A stretch of 64,000 bases of DNA from Sphingobium sp. AP50 (GTDB lineage: Bacteria; Pseudomonadota; Alphaproteobacteria; Sphingomonadales; Sphingomonadaceae). Positions 30,165 through 38,940 of this stretch are shown here, in pieces (within the stretch, counting starts at the first letter, position 1; each line of letters opens with the position of its first letter). The position numbers were made by a program, and so were the translations under genes. The notes under the pieces are model-generated. The model did no database searches and was not told the origin of the DNA. It saw only the letters and a program-made list of their open reading frames with translations. Where the stretch lies: the NCBI RefSeq assembly GCF_900109095.1, contig NZ_FNYZ01000006.1, forward strand, positions 124,001 through 188,000, in the 5' to 3' direction.

Positions 30165-30202
30165 GATGAAGGGGCGCCCTGCTGACGGGGCGCCCCTTCA
30201 TC
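30165..30202. terminator. Bidirectional hairpin between TonB receptor and nucleoside hydrolase genes
   Basis: GATGAAGGGGCG (30165-30176) pairs with CGCCCCTTCATC (30191-30202), extended inward by a few GC pairs. It fills the short gap between convergent stops, so it can end both transcripts. Confidence 0.65.
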
Positions 30203-30205
30203 CCG

Positions 30206-31177
30206 TTACCCCGCCGCCGCGTGTATCCGCATCAGCGACAGGAAATCCTCGAAGGTCAGGCGAGCGTCCAGCATTTCATAGACGCGGATCATGCGCCCGT
30301 TGCCTACGGGATCGCCATAGCTGCCATCCGGCTTGATGCGCAGCGCCGGGCGGTCAACATATTGGCTGCTTTCGCCGGAAATGGCGCTCAGCAAGACCGT
30401 CGGGCTGTCGCCCAGCGGCCAGCTTCCGCCGACATCGACAAATTCGGGCGGCGTGGTGAATTTGTCATAGAGCCAGGCGCCAAAGTCCGAGATCGGCCGC
30501 ATCCGATCCTGCAATTCCGCCACGGAAAACTGCATCTGCCGATAGGCGTTCTGCGGTATCTGCCAGATCGGGATCGCGGATTGCTCGATCACGATCCGCG
30601 CTGCCGCCAGATCGGCCGAGAGATTATATTCCCAGCCGCCCTGCGGATAGCGCCCGCCGCCGATCCAGATCAGCGTCATCCGCCCGGCAATTTCCGGCTT
30701 CAGACGGATCGCCGCCGCGACATTGGTCAGCGGGCCGCCGCAGGTGATGTAGAGCGGCAGTTTGTCGTTGCGCATCGCCTCCGCCACGATCGCCCTCGCC
30801 GCCGGGCTGGCTTCGGGGGCATCCAGATTGAGATGCTCGGACCCGGCCTCCACCGGTGGGGCAGCGACAATCTTCGCGCGGCGGATCAGGTCCAATGCGA
30901 TATCCTTGCCGATCGCGGCCGAGCGGTCCGCCGGTACGTTGCCGACCAGTTTGCGATCCAGCGCCGAGGAGGTGCACAGAACCGTGCGCGTCTTGGGGGT
31001 TAGCAATTGATGCGCCAGCGCCACCAGGCCGTCGGGATCGCCGGAAAAGTCATTATCCACGATGACACGGGCGGAAGCGCGCTGCGGTATGGTGCGGAAG
31101 GGGGCGGCCCATGCCGGGCCGGACAGCAAAGCCGCCGATCCGCCCAACGCTTTCCCGAACTGGCGGCGCGTCAACAT
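30206..31177 (-). CDS. Tat-exported nucleoside hydrolase family protein
   Basis: A 323-residue member of the inosine/uridine-preferring nucleoside hydrolase superfamily. The twin-arginine signal MLTRRQFGKALGGSAALL predicts export to the periplasm. VDNDFSGDPDG is a variant of the calcium-binding DxDxxxDD motif and CGGPLTNVAAAI is the second family block. The variant motif leaves substrate uncertain. The ATG at 31177 follows GGAGGGGAG; upstream in-frame starts lack the Tat motif position. It converges on the TonB receptor gene. Confidence 0.82.
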   Translation of the reverse strand: MLTRRQFGKALGGSAALLSGPAWAAPFRTIPQRASARVIVDNDFSGDPDGLVALAHQLLTPKTRTVLCTSSALDRKLVGNVPADRSAAIGKDIALDLIRRAKIVAAPPVEAGSEHLNLDAPEASPAARAIVAEAMRNDKLPLYITCGGPLTNVAAAIRLKPEIAGRMTLIWIGGGRYPQGGWEYNLSADLAAARIVIEQSAIPIWQIPQNAYRQMQFSVAELQDRMRPISDFGAWLYDKFTTPPEFVDVGGSWPLGDSPTVLLSAISGESSQYVDRPALRIKPDGSYGDPVGNGRMIRVYEMLDARLTFEDFLSLMRIHAAAG

Positions 31178-31318
31178 GCCACTCCCCTCCATAATAGAAT
31201 AACTGTTCTGATATAACCGGATTTGACGATCAGACAATGGCGTCATGCCCACAGGAGTCCATGCGGTAAAATAAGATTATCATGCCCTGCCATAGCCCCT
31301 CACTATGGAAGGCCCACA

Positions 31319-32215
31319 TCACCCTTCTATGACCATCGCCTCATCCAGGAAGTCGAGAAAGGCCCGCACCCGTGCCGCCGCCCGGTCTTCCGCTGCATAG
31401 AGGGCGTGGATATCCTCCCCATCCCCGGCATTATAGTCCGCCAATATCTCGACCAGCCGCCCTTCGCGCAGGTCGCTGGCCACATGGAAGCGGCCGTGCC
31501 GGGCTATGCCGCCGCCCGCGATCGCCATGCGCCGCACCACTTCGCCCGAATTGCCGAAGAAGCGCCCCTGCACCGGTCGCTGGACCGGCTTGCCGTTGAT
31601 CCGGAAGGGCCAGCTATCCACCGACCGGCGGAAGCTGAAGCGCAGGCAATCATGCGTGGCCAGATCGTCAGGCGTCACCGGCGTCCCGCGTCGCGCCAGA
31701 TAGCCGGGGCTGGCCACCAGGACCATGCGGCTATGCCCCAGCTTCTTTGCGCGCAGTCGCGTGTCGCGCAGCGGGCCGATGCGGATGGCGATGTCCGCCC
31801 GCTCCTCCACCAGATCGACGATCGCGTCGGTCAGGGTCAGGTCCACGACGATCGCGGGATGAAGTTCGGAGAAACGCGGCAGGATCGGGATCAGGCATTC
31901 GATCCCGAAGGAGGGCGAGGCGTTGATCCGCAGCAGCCCGCGCGGCCCCTGCCCGCTGTCGCTCAGGCTGTTTTCCACCTCGGCCATGTCGCTCAATATC
32001 GCCACCATCCGGTCGCGATAGGCCACCCCCTCCCGCGTCAGCGCCAGCGATCGCGTCGTCCGCCGGATCAGCGACACGCTAAGCCGCTGTTCCAGCCGGG
32101 CGATCGAGCGACTGACGGCCGAAGGGGTGAGCCGCAGGGATTTGGCCGCGGCCGCGAAACTGCCCTCGCTGGAGACCATCAGGAAATTTTCGACATCGGC
32201 GAAATGGTTATTCAT
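31319..32215 (-). CDS. LysR family transcriptional regulator
   Basis: A 298-residue LTTR: N-terminal winged HTH (FLMVSSEGSFAAAAKSLRLTPSAVSRSIARLEQ, about 10-42; reported here by position rather than in full below) and a periplasmic-binding-like effector domain (LRINASPSFGIECLIP, ERADIAIRIGPL). It is divergent from the SDR gene, which is its probable target, with a palindrome between them. The subgroup resembles regulators of oxidoreductases rather than of amino-acid genes. Confidence 0.9.
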   Translation of the reverse strand: MNNHFADVENFLMVSSEGSFAAAAKSLRLTPSAVSRSIARLEQRLSVSLIRRTTRSLALTREGVAYRDRMVAILSDMAEVENSLSDSGQGPRGLLRINASPSFGIECLIPILPRFSELHPAIVVDLTLTDAIVDLVEERADIAIRIGPLRDTRLRAKKLGHSRMVLVASPGYLARRGTPVTPDDLATHDCLRFSFRRSVDSWPFRINGKPVQRPVQGRFFGNSGEVVRRMAIAGGGIARHGRFHVASDLREGRLVEILADYNAGDGEDIHALYAAEDRAAARVRAFLDFLDEAMVIEG

Positions 32216-32224
32216 GCGCTGGAT

Positions 32225-32239
32225 TCACTTCTGAAGTGA
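32225..32239. promoter_or_regulatory. 15-bp palindrome between LysR and SDR genes
   Basis: TCACTTCTGAAGTGA is a perfect 7+1+7 palindrome, 9 bases from the LysR start and 84 bases from the SDR start. LysR regulators often bind such dyads near their own promoter. A looser inverted pair, GATGAT...ATCATC, follows. Confidence 0.5.
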
Positions 32240-32322
32240 TGATGTTCCATCTAATCATCAATCAGCAAAAATCTATCTACTGTCTCATTCGCTGTATCAA
32301 TCATGCTTGAGGGAGTAGCCCC

Positions 32323-33102
32323 ATGGACCTGAAACTGACCAACAAGAGCGCCATCGTCACCGGATCGACCGCCGGCATCGGCCTTGCCATCGCCAAACGC
32401 CTTGCCGAAGAAGGCGTGGCCGTCACCATCACCGGCCGCAGCCAGGCCAAGCTGGACGCCGCCGCCGCCGAAATCGGCCTGCCGGTCAACGCCGTGCTCG
32501 CCGACCCCGCCACCGCGGAAGGCGCCGCCGCGCTGATCGCGGCCGTTCCCAGCACCGACATCCTCGTTAACAATCTGGGCATCTATGAGGCCAAGGACTT
32601 CGCCGACATCAGCGATGAAGACTGGCACCATCTGTTCGAGGTGAATGTGGTGAGCGGCGCGCGCCTGTCCCGCCATTATTTCCCCAGGATGCTGGAGCAG
32701 AATTGGGGGCGCGTGATCTTCATCGCCAGCGAAAGCGGCCTGCTGCCGCCTGCCGAGATGATCCATTATGGCATGACCAAATCGGCCCAGCTTTCCATCT
32801 CGCGTGGCCTGGCCGAACATACGCGCGGCACCGGCGTCACGGTCAACAGCGTGCTGCCCGGCCCGACCCGGTCGGAAGGCATTGTCGAGTTCATCCGCTC
32901 CGTCGTCGAGAACAAGGATGCGCCCGAAGCCGAGCGGGAAGCGGAATTCTTCACCAAACTGCGCCCGCTGTCGCTGATCAAGCGGCTGATCGAAGCGGAT
33001 GAGGTTGGCGCGATGGTCGCCTATCTCGCCAGCCCGCTCGCCGCCGCGACCAACGGCGCCGCGCTGCGGGTGGAAGGCGGCATGGTGCCGACGATCGCGT
33101 AA
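32323..33102 (+). CDS. Short-chain dehydrogenase/reductase
   Basis: A 259-residue classical SDR with the cofactor motif TGSTAGIG (13-20), the NNLG structural motif, the active-site Ser in IASESG and the YxxxK dyad in HYGMTKSA near residue 149. The GRS following the second strand could favour NADP(H). Substrate is not evident. It is the probable target of the divergent LysR regulator and has AGGGAG before its ATG. Confidence 0.92.
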   Translation: MDLKLTNKSAIVTGSTAGIGLAIAKRLAEEGVAVTITGRSQAKLDAAAAEIGLPVNAVLADPATAEGAAALIAAVPSTDILVNNLGIYEAKDFADISDEDWHHLFEVNVVSGARLSRHYFPRMLEQNWGRVIFIASESGLLPPAEMIHYGMTKSAQLSISRGLAEHTRGTGVTVNSVLPGPTRSEGIVEFIRSVVENKDAPEAEREAEFFTKLRPLSLIKRLIEADEVGAMVAYLASPLAAATNGAALRVEGGMVPTIA

Positions 33103-33114
33103 TTCACCCTACCG

Positions 33115-33220
33115 CCGTTCGCCCTGAGTAGCCATTGAGCTTGTCGAAATGGCGTATCGAAGGATCAGTGCTTCGATACGGGTCTTCGACTTTGCTCAGA
33201 CCCTACTCAGCACGAACGGG
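33115..33220. repeat. Family A palindromic repeat (long form)
   Basis: A 106-bp element opening CCGTTCGCCCTGAGTAGC and closing CTACTCAGCACGAACGG, with the same internal GTCGAA and CTTCGATACG blocks as the copy at 20052. It lies between two co-directional genes, SDR and the dioxygenase. Confidence 0.85.
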
Positions 33221-33288
33221 GTCGTGACAATCCGCCTTGCGGAAACTGGCCCTGTCGCTCGTCTGTTGCCTCCACTAGAGGAATGAAG

Positions 33289-33999
33289 ATGAGCGACACG
33301 GACAGCCTTTCCCCAATCGAAGACGCCCTGACAAAGGACGGCTATGCTCGCTTGTCCGGCGCGGCATTGTTCGATCAGCTTGGCATCGCCCCGCAGGACT
33401 GGGATCGTTTCGCCGCAAGCTGGAACGATCTTGGCCCCGATCTCTACATGGCCGATGGCGGGCGATATCGCCGCCGCCGCCATGCCGCCTTTGCTCTGGA
33501 AGCCGGGCATTATAGCCGCAAGCCGCACCAGCCCCATTATCAGAGCCGCGACTATAACCCGCTCAACGGCGACGTGCAGCGCTGGTTCGATCCGGTACAG
33601 CCGGAGACGGTGGACAGCCCCGTCCTGCAATCCATTTTCGCCTTCGCCGCCGAGAGTTTCGATCCAGCGCGCAAGGGCGACTGGCATGTCGAACTGCACC
33701 AGTTCCGGATCGAAGCGAAGCCGGGCGAGAATGGCCGTCCCACGCCCGAAGGCATGCACCGCGACGGCGTGGACCATGTGCTGGTGATGCTGGTGGAGCG
33801 CCGCAATGTGCGCGAAGGTGTCACCCGGATCGGCGCGCCGGACGGCACGGCGCTGGGCGAATTCACGCTTACTCAGGCCGGCGACACGATGCTGATCGAC
33901 GATCACCGCATCCTCCACGGCGTGACGGAAATCCACGCGGTGGACCCTGCGCAACCGGCCTGGCGCGATGCGCTGGTAGTGACTTTCGCTGCCGTGTGA
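33289..33999 (+). CDS. 2-oxoglutarate/Fe(II) dioxygenase family protein (COG4340-like)
   Basis: A 236-residue protein of the 2OG-Fe dioxygenase group that includes bacterial free amino-acid hydroxylases such as isoleucine dioxygenase. The iron ligands are seen as HRDGVDH (His and Asp) and the distal His in DDHRILHG; an Arg in WRDALVV can bind 2-oxoglutarate. A free amino acid is a likely substrate by family only. ATG at 33289 is preferred over 33283 because AGAGGA is 7 bases away. Confidence 0.82.
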   Translation: MSDTDSLSPIEDALTKDGYARLSGAALFDQLGIAPQDWDRFAASWNDLGPDLYMADGGRYRRRRHAAFALEAGHYSRKPHQPHYQSRDYNPLNGDVQRWFDPVQPETVDSPVLQSIFAFAAESFDPARKGDWHVELHQFRIEAKPGENGRPTPEGMHRDGVDHVLVMLVERRNVREGVTRIGAPDGTALGEFTLTQAGDTMLIDDHRILHGVTEIHAVDPAQPAWRDALVVTFAAV

Positions 34000-34002
34000 A
34001 AC

Positions 34003-34079
34003 TGCTCCTGCGAAAGCAGGAGCCCAGGGTTTAACGCGAAGCGCCTGACCGCCCTGGGTTCCTGCTTTCGCAGGAACAC
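34003..34079. repeat. Family B palindromic repeat
   Basis: TGCTCCTGCGAAAGCAGGAG opens and TCCTGCTTTCGCAGGAACA closes this 77-bp element, with inner arms CCCAGGG/CCCTGGG. It fills the gap between convergent dioxygenase and gor genes and may serve as their terminator. Copies at 38865 and 57921. Confidence 0.85.
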
Positions 34080-34086
34080 CGTTGGC

Positions 34087-35433
34087 TTATTTCAGCAGTA
34101 CCAGTTCCTCGGCCATGCTGGGGTGCAGCGCGACGGTGTCGTCGAAATCCTGCTTGGTCAGGCCCGCCTTCACCGCGATCGCGGCGGCTTGCAGGATTTC
34201 CGGCGCGTCCGGGCCGATCATGTGCAGGCCGACCACCTTGTTGGTCGTGGCGTCCACGATCATCTTGTAGAGCGCCCGTTCCTCACGCCCCGCCAGCACA
34301 TTCTTCATCGGCCGGAAATCGGACGTGTAGACCTTCACCGTGCCATATTGGTTCTTAGCCTCCGCCTCTGTCAGGCCCACGCCCGCCAGCGGCGGATGGC
34401 TGAACACGGCGGAAGGGACGCAACTATAGTCGACCTTCCGCTTGTTATCGCCGAACACCGTGTCGGCAAAGGCATGGCCTTCGCGGATCGCCACCGGGGT
34501 CAGTTGCAGACGGTCGGTAACGTCGCCCACCGCATAGATGCTCTCGCATGTGGTCTGGCTATAATCGTCGACCTTGATCGCGCCCTTCTCGGTCAGGTCC
34601 ACCCCGGCTGTCTCCAGCCCCAGCCCGCCGACATGTGGCTTGCGCCCGGTGGCAAACAGCACCACGTCCGCCGCGACCGGATCGCCATCCTTGAAATGGA
34701 CGCACAGCGTGCCGTCGTCATTCTTCTCGATCCGCTCCATCTTCGCATTGAAGCGGAAATTGATCCCCTTCGTCATGCTGATCTGGAGGAGCCGGTCGCG
34801 AATCTGCGCATCATAGCCGCGCAGCAGGTCGCTGCCGCGATTGACCATCGTCACGTGGCTGCCGAACTGATGGAAGATGCCGGCAAATTCATTGGCGATA
34901 TAGCCGCCGCCGACGATCACGATCCGCTTGGGGCATTCGTCCAGATGGAAGACTTCGTTGCTGGTGATGCCATGTTCGGCGCCCTCCACTTCCGGCACCA
35001 CCGGCCAGGCGCCGGTCGCGACCAATATGACCTTGGCCGTCACCTCGCGCCCGCTCGCCAGCTTGATGCCATGCGGCCCGGTGATGGTCGCGCGCTCGCG
35101 GATCACCTCGACCTTGTGGCTGCTCAGCGTATTGCCATACAGCCCTTCCAGCCGGTCGACATCGGCCAGCACATTGTCGCGCAGCGTGGTCCATTCAAAG
35201 CCGCATTCCGGCACGTCCCAGCCGAAACGGCGGGCGTCCTTCAGATCCTCGGCGAAATGCGCACCATAGATGAGCAGCTTCTTGGGCACGCAGCCGCGAA
35301 TGACGCAGGTGCCGCCGACCCGGAATTCCTCGGCCACGGCCACCTTCGCGCCATGCGCCGCCGCGACGCGGGAGGCGCGCACGCCGCCCGATCCGGCGCC
35401 AATGACGAAAAGGTCGAAATCAAACTCGCTCAT
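34087..35433 (-). CDS. gor: Glutathione-disulfide reductase
   Basis: NADPH-dependent flavoenzyme that reduces oxidised glutathione. The 448-residue protein has the FAD motif VIGAGSGG, the redox-active pair Cys43/Cys48 in GGTCVIRGCVPKK, the nucleotide motif VGGGYIANEF, a second FAD block SIYAVGDVTDR and the C-terminal catalytic HPSMAEE. The sequence is closer to glutathione reductase than to lipoamide dehydrogenase, which has a different disulfide context. Confidence 0.94.
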   Translation of the reverse strand: MSEFDFDLFVIGAGSGGVRASRVAAAHGAKVAVAEEFRVGGTCVIRGCVPKKLLIYGAHFAEDLKDARRFGWDVPECGFEWTTLRDNVLADVDRLEGLYGNTLSSHKVEVIRERATITGPHGIKLASGREVTAKVILVATGAWPVVPEVEGAEHGITSNEVFHLDECPKRIVIVGGGYIANEFAGIFHQFGSHVTMVNRGSDLLRGYDAQIRDRLLQISMTKGINFRFNAKMERIEKNDDGTLCVHFKDGDPVAADVVLFATGRKPHVGGLGLETAGVDLTEKGAIKVDDYSQTTCESIYAVGDVTDRLQLTPVAIREGHAFADTVFGDNKRKVDYSCVPSAVFSHPPLAGVGLTEAEAKNQYGTVKVYTSDFRPMKNVLAGREERALYKMIVDATTNKVVGLHMIGPDAPEILQAAAIAVKAGLTKQDFDDTVALHPSMAEELVLLK

Positions 35434-35553
35434 GCATGGCCTCCGCTCGGCGCATCACGGGTTGGGCGACGCGCCATCAAACTTGGGGGCGGATATGGCG
35501 GCTGGGGCGCGGAGTTACAAATGGGAATCTTCTTGCTGGTAGACAAACCACCT

Positions 35554-35626
35554 CCGTTCGCTTCGAGCGAAGTCGAGAAGCGGGAAGCGCTGTGCCCGCG
35601 TTTCTCGACACGCTCGAAACGAACGG
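35554..35626. repeat. Family A palindromic repeat (short form)
   Basis: A 73-bp palindrome nearly identical in outer arms to the copy at 8628 (CCGTTCGCTTCGAGCGAAGT ... GCTCGAAACGAACGG). It lies in the gap between gor and pgi, both on the minus strand, 10 bases after the pgi stop. Confidence 0.85.
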
Positions 35627-35635
35627 CTGTCGTGG

Positions 35636-37153
35636 TTACTCCCCGCCCAGCGCGAGGTCGATCAGCGCCATCGTCGACGGGTCGAAGCCGGTCGGCCCGT
35701 TGGCCTCGATCGACTTGGCGATTTCCTTGCCCAGTTCCACGCCGAACTGGTCGAACGGGTTGATGCCCATCAGCACCGCATTGGCGAAGGTGCGATGTTC
35801 GTAGAAGGCGATCAGTGCGCCCAGCGCTTCGGGCGTCACATCGTCCATCAGGATCGTGGTCGACGGCCGGTTGCCGGGATAGGCGCGCGCCGGATCGTCC
35901 GCATTCTCCTTGCCGCGCATCAGCGCCGCACCCTGTGCGAAGCAGTTGACCAGCAGCGCGCGATGATGCGCCGGGTCCAGCGCATGGCCTGGCTCGATCG
36001 AGGCGATGAACTCGACCGGCGAGACGATCGTGCCCTGATGCAGCAACTGAAACACGGCATGCTGCGCATCGGTGCCCACGCCGCCCCATGTGATCGGCGC
36101 GCTCGGTCCTTCGACCGGTTGCCCGTCGCGGGTCACGCTCTTGCCGTTGCTCTCCATCTCCAGTTGCTGGAGGTAGAAGGGCAGCAGCGCCAGCCGCTCG
36201 TCATAGGCAAACAGCGCGCGGGTCTGGAGGCCCAGCACGCGGGTATAATATTGGTCGACGAAGGCAGCGATCAGCGGGGCATTCTCGCTGGGGTCGGACA
36301 GGCGGAAATGACGGTCCATCGCCGCCGCGCCCTCCAGCAGGCTTTCGAATGCATCCCAGCCCAGCGCCAGCGCGGCGGGGAAACCGATCGACGACCAGAG
36401 CGAATAGCGGCCGCCCACCGACTCCGCGAAAGGCAGGATGCGGGTTTCATCGACACCCCATTCCATCGCCTTTTCCGGCGCGGCGGTCAGCGCGATCACC
36501 TTGCCATAGGGGTCTTCGACGCCGGCCTCGACCATCCAGTTGATCGCGCTCGCCGCGTTCAGCATGGTTTCGCTGGTGGTGAAGGTCTTGGAGGCGATGG
36601 CGATCAGCGTGGTGTGCGGATCGAACCCCTCGATCGCCCGCTCCAGCGCGGTGCCATCGACATTGGACACGATGCCCACATCATAGCGCACGCCGTCGCC
36701 ATCCAGCGCATCGACGATCAGCTTGGGGCCAAGCGCCGACCCGCCGATGCCGATATGCAGGATATGGCGAACCTCACCCAGCGCGCCCGCCTCGATTGCG
36801 TCGATCAGCGCGCGCATGCGGTTGTGCAGCGCCTTCGCCATGGCGACGCTTTCCGCATTGCCCTCGCCCCGTTCGGCGGGATGCTCGGCCGCGCGGCCTT
36901 CACTGTTGTTGACCGCTTCACCCGCGAACAGCGCGTCGCGCCAGGCGGTGAAATCCTGTTCCTTGGCCAGCGCCTGAAAAGCGGCCAGCAGATCGTCGGT
37001 CAAATGGGTTTTCGACCAGTCGAACCGCAATCCTCCCTGCGTCAGCACCAGCTTGGACAAACGGTCGGGATCGGTCGTGAAAATGGACTTGAGTTCGGCT
37101 TGCGGCAGCGCGGCAATGGCCGCCAAGGAACCTGACAGTGCAGGGCTGGTCAT
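35636..37153 (-). CDS. pgi: Glucose-6-phosphate isomerase
   Basis: Interconverts glucose-6-phosphate and fructose-6-phosphate. The 505-residue protein carries IGIGGSALGPKLI, SKTFTTSETM (phosphate-binding), VGGRYSLWSSIGF with the catalytic region, and GINPFDQFGVELGK near the C-terminus. Length and motif order match the bacterial PGI family. The 176-base gap to divergent lepB holds both promoters and no gene. Confidence 0.96.
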   Translation of the reverse strand: MTSPALSGSLAAIAALPQAELKSIFTTDPDRLSKLVLTQGGLRFDWSKTHLTDDLLAAFQALAKEQDFTAWRDALFAGEAVNNSEGRAAEHPAERGEGNAESVAMAKALHNRMRALIDAIEAGALGEVRHILHIGIGGSALGPKLIVDALDGDGVRYDVGIVSNVDGTALERAIEGFDPHTTLIAIASKTFTTSETMLNAASAINWMVEAGVEDPYGKVIALTAAPEKAMEWGVDETRILPFAESVGGRYSLWSSIGFPAALALGWDAFESLLEGAAAMDRHFRLSDPSENAPLIAAFVDQYYTRVLGLQTRALFAYDERLALLPFYLQQLEMESNGKSVTRDGQPVEGPSAPITWGGVGTDAQHAVFQLLHQGTIVSPVEFIASIEPGHALDPAHHRALLVNCFAQGAALMRGKENADDPARAYPGNRPSTTILMDDVTPEALGALIAFYEHRTFANAVLMGINPFDQFGVELGKEIAKSIEANGPTGFDPSTMALIDLALGGE

Positions 37154-37329
37154 GCAGTTGTCCTCTTATGATGTTGGTCGATATCGACGCTGCACCGGTC
37201 GATTCTGTCTCTGCTTAAACGGGTCCGGCGTGCAATGCACCATGTCGCGTGCTTGACGCGGCCTTTACGACGCCGCAAAAGCCGCGACGGCCCCTTTTCG
37301 GGCCAGAGCGAAGGAAAAGACGAACGTCC

Positions 37330-38154
37330 ATGACTGCCAAATCCGAAACGCGGGATTTCCTCTGGTTTCTCGCCAAGCTGGGGCTGTTCGTCTTCATCCT
37401 GCGCAGCTTCATCATCTCGCCCTTCAACATCCCGTCGGAATCGATGCAGCCGCGCCTGCTGATCGGCGATTATCTGCTGGTCGCCAAATGGCCCTATGGC
37501 TATTCGCGCTATTCGCTGCCCTTCTCGGTCCCGCTGATCCCCGGCCGCATCCTGGCCTCCACGCCCCAGCGCGGCGACGTGGTCGTGTTCAAGGCGCCGC
37601 CAAACCAGAAGAACGACTATATCAAGCGCGTTATCGGCCTGCCCGGTGACATGATCGCGGTACGCGGCGGCACGGTCTATCTGAACGGTCAGGCCATCCC
37701 CAAGCAAAAGGTCGCCGACCTCGTTATCCCGGTGACGCCGAACATGGAGGACGCCGCTGCCAAGGAAGGCGCCGCTTCCCCCTGCTACCGCCCGGAATTC
37801 GAACAGGCCGCGCCCGGTGGCGGCAAGCAGTGCCGTTATCCGCAATTCCGCGAAACGCTGCCCGGTGGCAAGAGCTACAACGTCCTCGATCTGGTGCCCG
37901 ATGGCGCGGCGGATGATCGCGATACGGTGCTGGTGCCCGAAGGCCATCTGTTCATGATGGGCGACAATCGCGATCGCAGCGCCGACAGCCGCTTCCCGGC
38001 GGTCGAAGGCGGCGGCATCGGTCTGGTCCCGGAAAAGAATCTGGTCGGCAAGGCGATGATCTCGATCTTTTCCACCGACGGCAGCGCCAACTGGCTGCTC
38101 CCCTGGACCTGGTTCACCGCCGCCCGCTGGAGCCGTATCGGGGAAGGCTTTTGA
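37330..38154 (+). CDS. lepB: Signal peptidase I
   Basis: Membrane serine protease that removes signal peptides at the periplasmic face. The 274-residue enzyme has one main N-terminal membrane helix (about 14-32), the Ser/Lys dyad (Ser38 in PSESMQP, Lys99 in YIKRVIGLPGD) and the GDNRDRSADSR box. It is first in a lepB-rnc-era cluster and overlaps rnc by 4 bases. ATG at 37330 gives the expected N-terminus. Confidence 0.95.
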   Translation: MTAKSETRDFLWFLAKLGLFVFILRSFIISPFNIPSESMQPRLLIGDYLLVAKWPYGYSRYSLPFSVPLIPGRILASTPQRGDVVVFKAPPNQKNDYIKRVIGLPGDMIAVRGGTVYLNGQAIPKQKVADLVIPVTPNMEDAAAKEGAASPCYRPEFEQAAPGGGKQCRYPQFRETLPGGKSYNVLDLVPDGAADDRDTVLVPEGHLFMMGDNRDRSADSRFPAVEGGGIGLVPEKNLVGKAMISIFSTDGSANWLLPWTWFTAARWSRIGEGF

Positions 38155-38834
38155 AAGTGAGTTCGCATGGGCCCGATACAGATAGCTGGCTGAAGGAACT
38201 GATCGGTCGCGCGCCCAAAAACCGGGCTGCGTTCGAACAGGCGTTGACTCATGGCAGCGCCAAGGCGGTCAATTATGAGCGGCTGGAATTTCTGGGCGAC
38301 CGCATATTGGGCCTGCTGATCGGCGAATGGGTCTATGAGCGCTTTACCGAAGAGCCGGAGGGCAAGCTGTCGCGCCGCTATAATGCGCTGGTGTCGGGCG
38401 AAACCTGCGCCGAGATCGCGCGCGGGGCCGGCGTGCCCAAGCATCTGATCCTGGGCAAGCAGGCGCGCGACGATGGCGCGGCCGACAGTGACAATGTGCT
38501 GGGCGACGTGATGGAGGCGCTGATCGGCGCGCTCTATCTGGAGGCCGGGCTGGAGGAAGCGCGTGCGCTCGTCCGCCGCCTGTGGGGCAGCCGGGTCGAC
38601 ACCCAGACCAGCGCCCCGCGCCACCCCAAATCCTATCTTCAGGAATGGGCCGCCGCCAACAAGCGCAAGCCCCCCGAATATGTGATGACCGACCGGTCGG
38701 GACCGCAACATTCGCTGCGCTTCACCGTGACGGTGTCGATCAAGGGCGCGGGCGAAGCGAGCGCGACCGGCGCATCGAAGCAGGAAGCCGAAACGGCAGC
38801 CGCCAAGGCGCTGCTGGAGAAATTGGCGGGATAA
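38151..38834 (+). CDS. rnc: Ribonuclease III
   Basis: Double-stranded-RNA endonuclease for rRNA and mRNA processing. The 227-residue protein has the signature RLEFLGDRILGLLI, the acidic NVLGDVMEALIGALYLEAG block and a C-terminal dsRNA-binding domain (PKSYLQEW ... GASKQEAETAAAKALLEKL). TTG at 38151 overlaps the lepB stop and has AAGG 6 bases upstream; GTG at 38157 is an alternative. Confidence 0.95.
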   Translation: MKVSSHGPDTDSWLKELIGRAPKNRAAFEQALTHGSAKAVNYERLEFLGDRILGLLIGEWVYERFTEEPEGKLSRRYNALVSGETCAEIARGAGVPKHLILGKQARDDGAADSDNVLGDVMEALIGALYLEAGLEEARALVRRLWGSRVDTQTSAPRHPKSYLQEWAAANKRKPPEYVMTDRSGPQHSLRFTVTVSIKGAGEASATGASKQEAETAAAKALLEKLAG

Positions 38835-38864
38835 GCGCAATCTGTGCTAAGCGAGTGCTCCTGC

Positions 38865-38929
38865 GAAAGCAGGAGCCCAGGGTCGTCGGACATGACCTGC
38901 ATCCTGGGCTCCTGCTTTCGCAGGAGCAC
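38865..38929. repeat. Family B palindromic repeat between rnc and era
   Basis: A 65-bp palindrome with 20-bp outer arms (GTGCTCCTGCGAAAGCAGGA and its complement ending GGAGCAC). The arms match those of 57921 exactly. It lies within the lepB-rnc-era gene cluster, so era is either read through it or has its own promoter. Confidence 0.85.
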
Positions 38930-38940
38930 TGCCTATTTGA

